Of a stretch of DNA of 64,000 bases, positions 59,476 through 64,000 are shown in pieces. Position 1 is the first letter of the stretch; the number at the start of each line of letters is the position of its first letter. Below the pieces are notes generated by a model. The model saw nothing but the letters and a program-made list of their open reading frames with translations, searched no databases and was not told where the DNA came from. A program made the position numbers and the translations under genes. Source of the stretch: Brachybacterium paraconglomeratum (GTDB lineage Bacteria > Actinomycetota > Actinomycetes > Actinomycetales > Dermabacteraceae); contig NZ_ML133856.1 in the NCBI RefSeq assembly GCF_003994255.1, forward strand, positions 124,001 through 188,000, given 5' to 3'.

Positions 59476-61613
59476 CCGAGATGCCCCCGGTCGAGCACAA
59501 CAGGCAGCTCGACTACCACGCGCTGAACGCGATGCTGAACCTGTACGGACCGGACGGCAGCATCCAGTTCGAGAAGGACCGCGAGGCCGCGCGGGAGTAC
59601 TTCCTGCAGCACGTGAACCCCAACACGGTGTTCTTCCACTCGCTGCGCGAGAAGATGGACTACCTCGTCGAGAACAAGTACTACGAGCCGGAGGTGCTCG
59701 AGCAGTACGAGTTCTCCTTCATCGAGTCGCTCTCCGAGCAGGCCTTCGCGAAGAAGTTCCGCTTCCCCACCTTCCTCGGCGCGTTCAAGTACTACACCTC
59801 GTACACGCTGAAGACCTTCGACGGCAAGCGATACCTCGAGCGCTTCGAGGACCGCGTGGTGATGGTCGCCCTGACCCTCGCCCGCGGCGACGAGCAGCTC
59901 GCCCGCAACCTCGTCGACGAGATCCTCGACGGCCGCTTCCAGCCGGCCACCCCCACCTTCCTCAACGCCGGCAAGGCCCAGCGCGGCGAGCTCGTCTCGT
60001 GCTTCCTGCTGCGCATCGAGGACAACATGGAGTCCATCGGCCGCTCCATCAACTCCGCGCTGCAGCTGTCCAAGCGCGGCGGCGGTGTCGCGCTGCTGCT
60101 GTCGAACCTGCGCGAGTACGGTGCGCCGATCAAGCACATCGAGAACCAGTCCAGCGGCGTCATCCCCGTCATGAAGCTGCTCGAGGACTCCTTCTCCTAC
60201 GCCAACCAGCTCGGCGCGCGTCAGGGCGCCGGTGCGGTGTACCTCAACGCCCACCACCCCGACATCCTGCGCTTCCTGGACACCAAGCGCGAGAACGCCG
60301 ACGAGAAGATCCGCATCAAGACCCTCTCCCTCGGCGTCGTGATCCCCGACATCACCTTCGAGCTCGCGAAGAACAACGAGCCGATGTACCTGTTCTCCCC
60401 GTACGACGTGGAGCGCGAGTACGGCAAGCCCTTCGCGGACGTGAACGTCTCGGAGGTCTACCACGAGATGGTGGACAACCCCCGCATCTCGAAGAAGAAG
60501 ATCAAGGCCCGCGACTTCTTCCAGGTCCTCGCCGAGATCCAGTTCGAGTCCGGCTACCCGTACATCATGTTCGAGGACACCGTGAACCGTGCGAACCCCA
60601 TCGCCGGCAAGGTGACCCACTCGAACCTGTGCTCCGAGATCCTGCAGGTCTCCACGCCCTCCACCATGAACGTCGACCTCACGTACGACGAGATGGGCCG
60701 GGACATCTCGTGCAACCTCGGCTCGCTGAACATCGCCAAGGCGATGGACTCCCCGGACTTCGCCCAGACCATCGAGACCGCGATCCGCGGCCTCACCGCG
60801 GTCTCGGACACCTCCGACATCGAGTCCGTGCCCACGATCGCCGAGGGCAACCGGAAGTCCCACGCCATCGGCCTCGGCCAGATGAACCTCCACGGCTATC
60901 TCGCCCGGGAGCGGGTGTTCTACGGCTCGGAGGAGGGCATCGACTTCACCAACATGTACTTCTACGCGGTCACCTATCACGCGATCCTCGCGTCGATGAA
61001 GCTCGCGAAGGAGCGCCAGGAGAGGTTCTACGACTTCGAGAACTCGAAGTACGCCACCGGCGAGTACTTCCAGAAGTACACCGAGCAGGTGTGGGAGCCC
61101 GCGACCGACAAGGTCCGCGAGCTGTTCGCGAACTCGAACGTGCACCTGCCCACCCAGGACGACTGGAAGCAGCTGCAGGCCGAGGTCGCCGAGCACGGGA
61201 TGTACAACGCCTACCTGCAGGCCGTGCCGCCCACCGGCTCGATCTCCTACATCAACCACTCCACCTCCTCGATCCACCCGATCGTCTCCAAGATCGAGAT
61301 CCGCAAGGAGGGCAAGATCGGCCGGGTGTACTACCCCGCGCCGTACATGACCAACGACAACCTCGAGTACTACGAGGACGCGTACGAGATCGGCTACGAG
61401 AAGATCGTCGACACCTACGCCGCGGCCACGCAGCACGTGGACCAGGGCCTGTCGCTGACGCTGTTCTTCAAGGACACCGCCACCACGCGCGACGTCAACC
61501 GGGCGCAGATCTACGCCTGGCGCAAGGGCATCAAGACCCTGTACTACATCCGCCTGCGCCAGATGGCGATCGAGGGCACCGAGGTCGAGGGCTGCGTCAG
61601 CTGCATGCTGTGA
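59463..61613 (+). CDS. nrdE: class Ib ribonucleotide reductase large subunit NrdE
   Basis: 716 residues from TTG 59463, chosen because GGAAGAG lies just ahead and the start overlaps the nrdI end; an ATG at 59481 is possible. Typical blocks: [94 protein letters not shown], and C-terminal CVSCML redox pair. Makes deoxynucleotides for DNA synthesis. nrdF is not next to it; the next genes run the other way. Confidence 0.96.
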   Translation: MATLTEMPPVEHNRQLDYHALNAMLNLYGPDGSIQFEKDREAAREYFLQHVNPNTVFFHSLREKMDYLVENKYYEPEVLEQYEFSFIESLSEQAFAKKFRFPTFLGAFKYYTSYTLKTFDGKRYLERFEDRVVMVALTLARGDEQLARNLVDEILDGRFQPATPTFLNAGKAQRGELVSCFLLRIEDNMESIGRSINSALQLSKRGGGVALLLSNLREYGAPIKHIENQSSGVIPVMKLLEDSFSYANQLGARQGAGAVYLNAHHPDILRFLDTKRENADEKIRIKTLSLGVVIPDITFELAKNNEPMYLFSPYDVEREYGKPFADVNVSEVYHEMVDNPRISKKKIKARDFFQVLAEIQFESGYPYIMFEDTVNRANPIAGKVTHSNLCSEILQVSTPSTMNVDLTYDEMGRDISCNLGSLNIAKAMDSPDFAQTIETAIRGLTAVSDTSDIESVPTIAEGNRKSHAIGLGQMNLHGYLARERVFYGSEEGIDFTNMYFYAVTYHAILASMKLAKERQERFYDFENSKYATGEYFQKYTEQVWEPATDKVRELFANSNVHLPTQDDWKQLQAEVAEHGMYNAYLQAVPPTGSISYINHSTSSIHPIVSKIEIRKEGKIGRVYYPAPYMTNDNLEYYEDAYEIGYEKIVDTYAAATQHVDQGLSLTLFFKDTATTRDVNRAQIYAWRKGIKTLYYIRLRQMAIEGTEVEGCVSCML

Positions 61614-61631
61614 CGGCCTGACCCGCGGCAC

Positions 61632-61667
61632 ACGGCCCGCTCCCGGAGAGATCCGGGGGCGGGCCGT
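61632..61667. terminator. Bidirectional terminator after nrdE
   Basis: 9-bp stem ACGGCCCGC/GCGGGCCGT with inner CCCGG/CCGGG, followed by TCTTC on the plus side. It also lies just after the stop of the converging membrane protein gene. Confidence 0.75.
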
Positions 61668-61670
61668 TCT

Positions 61671-62687
61671 TCATGCCCGGCGGGTGCGCGAGCGGGTGTC
61701 GTCCGCCGCCGAGCCGAGCGCCGCGCTCGCCGACCAGAGGCCCGCGTAGAGCACGCCGGCGATCGGCCAGACGACCCAGCTGATCCCCCACTCGCCGCCG
61801 AGGAAGCTCCAGGCCAGGTAGATCGCGGCGGCGACGGGCCAGTACACCGCGGCGACCACCCGGATCGCGGGGGAGGTGCTGGTGGCGGAGAGGTCGTCCT
61901 CGTCCTCCTCCTGCAGGAGCGCGGCCGCGGCGGTGTCCGACCAGGCCGACCGCAGCAGGATCCACAGCCCGAGCGCGACCATCGCCAGCGTCGCGCACAC
62001 CCCGTACAGCGGGGCCAGCGAGCCGGAGTCGGTCAGGACGCCCATGAGGATCACCGGCACCGCGGCGAGGATCCACAGCATGATCGCGGCGCCCGTGGCG
62101 AGGGTGCGCTCACGACGGTGCTCCCGGCGCAGGTCGCGGGCGATCTCCCGCACCGCCGGGGTGGGGGAGAAGCGGGCCTCGTCGATGTCCTCGAACTCCT
62201 CCATCCGGCTGCCCTGGAGCACCAGGAGCATCACGCCGACGGCGACGAGGACCAGCAGCGCGGTGAGCCCCGCGCCGAGCGCCCAGCCCGACGGCTCCTC
62301 GCCGCCCACGGCGATCAGGAGCAGCAGCGGGAGCGCGGAGAGCACGAACAGGGGGATCGCGACGGCGGGGATCCACCGTCCGCGGCGCACGGCCTCCACG
62401 TACTCCTCGGCGCGCTCGGTGCTGAGCATCGTCGGTGCCGTCGGAGCCGTGCCCGCCGCGGTGCCGTCCAGCTCCGCGGTGATGCCGAGCTCGGCGGCGA
62501 CCTCGTCGAGGCTGCCGAACTCCGCGATCACGGCGCCGACGGCCTGGGATTCGGTGCGGCCGGCGTCCATCAGCGCCTGCTGCTGGTCCTCCATCAGTGC
62601 TCGCAGCTCGGCGCGTGCCTCGCGCAGACGGGGCGAGTCCGGGTAGGGGGCGAAGAGGGTGTCGAGATAGGAGTCGATGACGGTCAC
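61671..62687 (-). CDS. membrane protein with permease-prefix-like N-terminus
   Basis: 338 residues. The GTG at 62687 overlaps the PadR stop (GTGA). N-terminus: YLDTLFAPYPDSPRLREARA, ELRALMEDQQQALMDAGRTE, GAVIAEFGSLDEVAAELGIT, a helical region like those ahead of permease or DUF1700-type proteins. Then six hydrophobic segments in three pairs. Almost certainly controlled by the PadR regulator encoded in the same unit. Confidence 0.82.
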   Translation of the reverse strand: MTVIDSYLDTLFAPYPDSPRLREARAELRALMEDQQQALMDAGRTESQAVGAVIAEFGSLDEVAAELGITAELDGTAAGTAPTAPTMLSTERAEEYVEAVRRGRWIPAVAIPLFVLSALPLLLLIAVGGEEPSGWALGAGLTALLVLVAVGVMLLVLQGSRMEEFEDIDEARFSPTPAVREIARDLRREHRRERTLATGAAIMLWILAAVPVILMGVLTDSGSLAPLYGVCATLAMVALGLWILLRSAWSDTAAAALLQEEDEDDLSATSTSPAIRVVAAVYWPVAAAIYLAWSFLGGEWGISWVVWPIAGVLYAGLWSASAALGSAADDTRSRTRRA

Positions 62688-63019
62688 GAGGTGTCCTTCC
62701 CGTCCGCGAAGCGGTCCACGAGGGCCCGCGTGCTGCGCCATTCGGTGCGCTTGACGTCGAGCTGCTCGAGGCCGGCGGCAGTGAGCTTGTAGTAGGTGCG
62801 CGGCTTGCCGGAGGTGGAGACGTCCTCGTAGCTGTCCAGGAGACCCTGGGACTGGAGGCGCTTGACCGCGGTGTACAGGGTGGTCTGCTTGATCAGGTAC
62901 TCGCCGCGGGAGCCGTCGGTGATGGTCTTGGAGAGTTCGTAGGCGTAGGAGGGGCGGTCCTCGAGGATCGACAGCAGGATCAGGTCGATGTGCCCGCGGA
63001 TGGCATCGGCTCCGATCAC
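62684..63019 (-). CDS. PadR-family transcriptional regulator
   Basis: 111 residues: GHIDLILLSILEDRPSYAYE, LSKTITDGSRGEYLIKQTTL, YTAVKRLQSQGLLDSYE, GKPRTYYKLTAAGLEQLD. A winged-helix PadR fold with the short C-terminal helix of subfamily 2. Forms a two-gene unit with the membrane protein; an inverted repeat 51 bp upstream is its likely operator. Confidence 0.92.
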   Translation of the reverse strand: MIGADAIRGHIDLILLSILEDRPSYAYELSKTITDGSRGEYLIKQTTLYTAVKRLQSQGLLDSYEDVSTSGKPRTYYKLTAAGLEQLDVKRTEWRSTRALVDRFADGKDTS

Positions 63020-63070
63020 ATCGGGTCCCTGCCTCTCGTCGTGGTGCAGTGGTGCGTACTGCGAAGAAGA

Positions 63071-63089
63071 TACTACGACAGGCGTAGTA
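63071..63089. promoter_or_regulatory. PadR operator candidate
   Basis: Perfect 7-bp inverted repeat TACTACG-acagg-CGTAGTA between the padR gene and the divergent 63198 gene. Confidence 0.65.
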
Positions 63090-63197
63090 CGGCAAGGGGA
63101 CTATGGGGTCATTGTCTCGCTGTGCCGGGGCCCGTGTGTGAGGATGCGGGCGAGGAGCTCGCGGAGGGACCGGAGCGGGGGAGGGGAGCCGAGGGTC

Positions 63198-63887
63198 ATG
63201 ATCGATGCGGGATCGGCTCGTGGCCGGGCATTCGCGAGGTTGAACCGCTCCCTGCGGCGTGCGGCGCGGAGACAAGGGGCTCCCGTGCGCACGATCACCG
63301 AGACCTCCAATGACTCCGTGCGCTACCCGGAGCTGATTCCCACGCTGCTGGACTGGTACGAGAACCTCGATGCGAAGGTCGCCCTCCCGGCTCCCCGTGA
63401 CCGGGCGCAGATGCTCAGCGCTCTCGCGCGCTCGCTGATCACCCCGGAAGCGCCGACGGAGGAGGCCTTCCGGATCTCGGCGATCCATCTCGAGTCCGCG
63501 GAGCCGGGGAGCGCGGTTCACCTGCGTGGCGTGATGCTCCTCCTGTCCACGACCGCCTCGCCGTCGGACCCGGAGCACCGGGCGGTGATGTCACGGCTGG
63601 GGTGCGATCGCAGCCTCGGCGAGGGGCGCGCCCCGATCCTCGAATGGCTCGTGGCGAGGAAGGTGTCCCGACGTCACCCCGAGCTGCTCGAGGTCGCCCT
63701 CGGCGAGCTCGAGGACCCCGCCGTCGCCCCGCACCTCATGCGCCGTGTCCGGCGCCTCCCGCTCGACGCGCTCCCCGTCGGACTCGATGCGGCCGTGAGA
63801 CCGTACCTGGACCACGAGCTCGAGGAGAGCCGTCGGCAGGCGCGACTGCTGCTGGAGCGTGTGGCGGAGGAGCCGGGCGCGCGGTGA
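63198..63887 (+). CDS. hypothetical host protein
   Basis: 229 residues starting MIDAGSARGRAFARLNRSLR (GGGGAG about ten bases ahead). Helical throughout: YPELIPTLLDWYENLDAKVA, AQMLSALARSLITPEAPTEE, WLVARKVSRRHPELLEVALG. Looks like a HEAT-type helical repeat protein as found in some actinobacterial proteins of unknown function. No membrane segment or signal. Confidence 0.65.
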   Translation: MIDAGSARGRAFARLNRSLRRAARRQGAPVRTITETSNDSVRYPELIPTLLDWYENLDAKVALPAPRDRAQMLSALARSLITPEAPTEEAFRISAIHLESAEPGSAVHLRGVMLLLSTTASPSDPEHRAVMSRLGCDRSLGEGRAPILEWLVARKVSRRHPELLEVALGELEDPAVAPHLMRRVRRLPLDALPVGLDAAVRPYLDHELEESRRQARLLLERVAEEPGAR

Positions 63888-63954
63888 GTCGGCCTCCACG
63901 AGGCCCTGTACCAGGGAGGCTGAGCCGGCGGCATGGCGTCAGGGCCGTCCGGCC

Positions 63955-64000
63955 TCACCGCGTCGCCGGCGCCGCGTCGATCTTCCCGTAGGTCATCCGC
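63955..64000 (-). CDS. possible 3' end of a gene entering from the right
   Basis: A frame open from the right edge ends RMTYGKIDAAPATR with TGA at 63955-63957. The run is only 14 codons, so it is weak evidence. The 67 bp between this stop and the preceding gene's stop show nothing else. Confidence 0.3.
   Translation of the reverse strand, partial: RMTYGKIDAAPATR

Noticed and set aside
59346-61631. Minus-strand open frame of 761 codons
   Set aside because: Antisense of nrdE, which is certain from its full set of family motifs.

Overview
The window is high-GC DNA (about 70% by eye) from an actinobacterium, probably a Micrococcales member such as a Brachybacterium-like Dermabacteraceae; that placement is inference. 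Supporting signs are nrdHIE, WhiB, a FurA-KatA pair, genes that start right at a predicted promoter without a leader, and tRNAs lacking an encoded CCA.

Layout. 1-897 is host DNA: the 5' part of a zinc-independent oxidoreductase gene and tRNA-Asp. 898-46695 is a complete temperate siphovirus prophage of about 45.8 kb inserted in the 3' end of tRNA-Glu. A 25-bp direct repeat (898-922 and 46671-46695) marks attL and attR, and the phage copy keeps tRNA-Glu intact. 46745-64000 is host chromosome again: a metallopeptidase, a NarL-type two-component system, an ABC exporter, a secreted peptidase, tRNA-Thr, furA-katA, a universal stress protein, an acyltransferase, a Gfo/Idh oxidoreductase, nrdHIE, and a PadR-membrane protein pair.

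Prophage, read leftward from the integrase (45.4-46.6 kb). First is an immunity region with repressor, DUF3800 protein and ImmA-like protease on the plus strand, facing a Cro-like gene across a clear operator. Then come an antirepressor and a long minus-strand early operon (40.9-30.2 kb) in which nearly every gene overlaps the next by 1-4 bases. It holds HTH proteins, a ParB-like protein, a clamp-like protein, a DnaQ-type exonuclease, WhiB and many small unknowns. Next are a replication-type protein with an HNH domain and an internal origin-like repeat cluster, an HNH endonuclease, an array of six repeats at about 55-bp spacing, terminase, portal, MuF, scaffold, decoration and capsid (27-19.5 kb). 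Connectors, tail tube, frameshifted tail chaperones, tape measure and tail tip follow (19-6 kb). Last is a lysis cassette with a two-enzyme endolysin and an unusual collagen-like membrane protein.

Several genes run against this flow and look like accessory cargo: 1124-1474, 5103-5306 with an SGNH hydrolase at 5334-5978, a membrane protein at 15245-15562 inside the tail operon, and a lower-GC gene of unknown function at 41014-41718. One early gene (34849-35767) appears frameshifted in a run of seven Gs. No CRISPR array or insertion sequence was seen.
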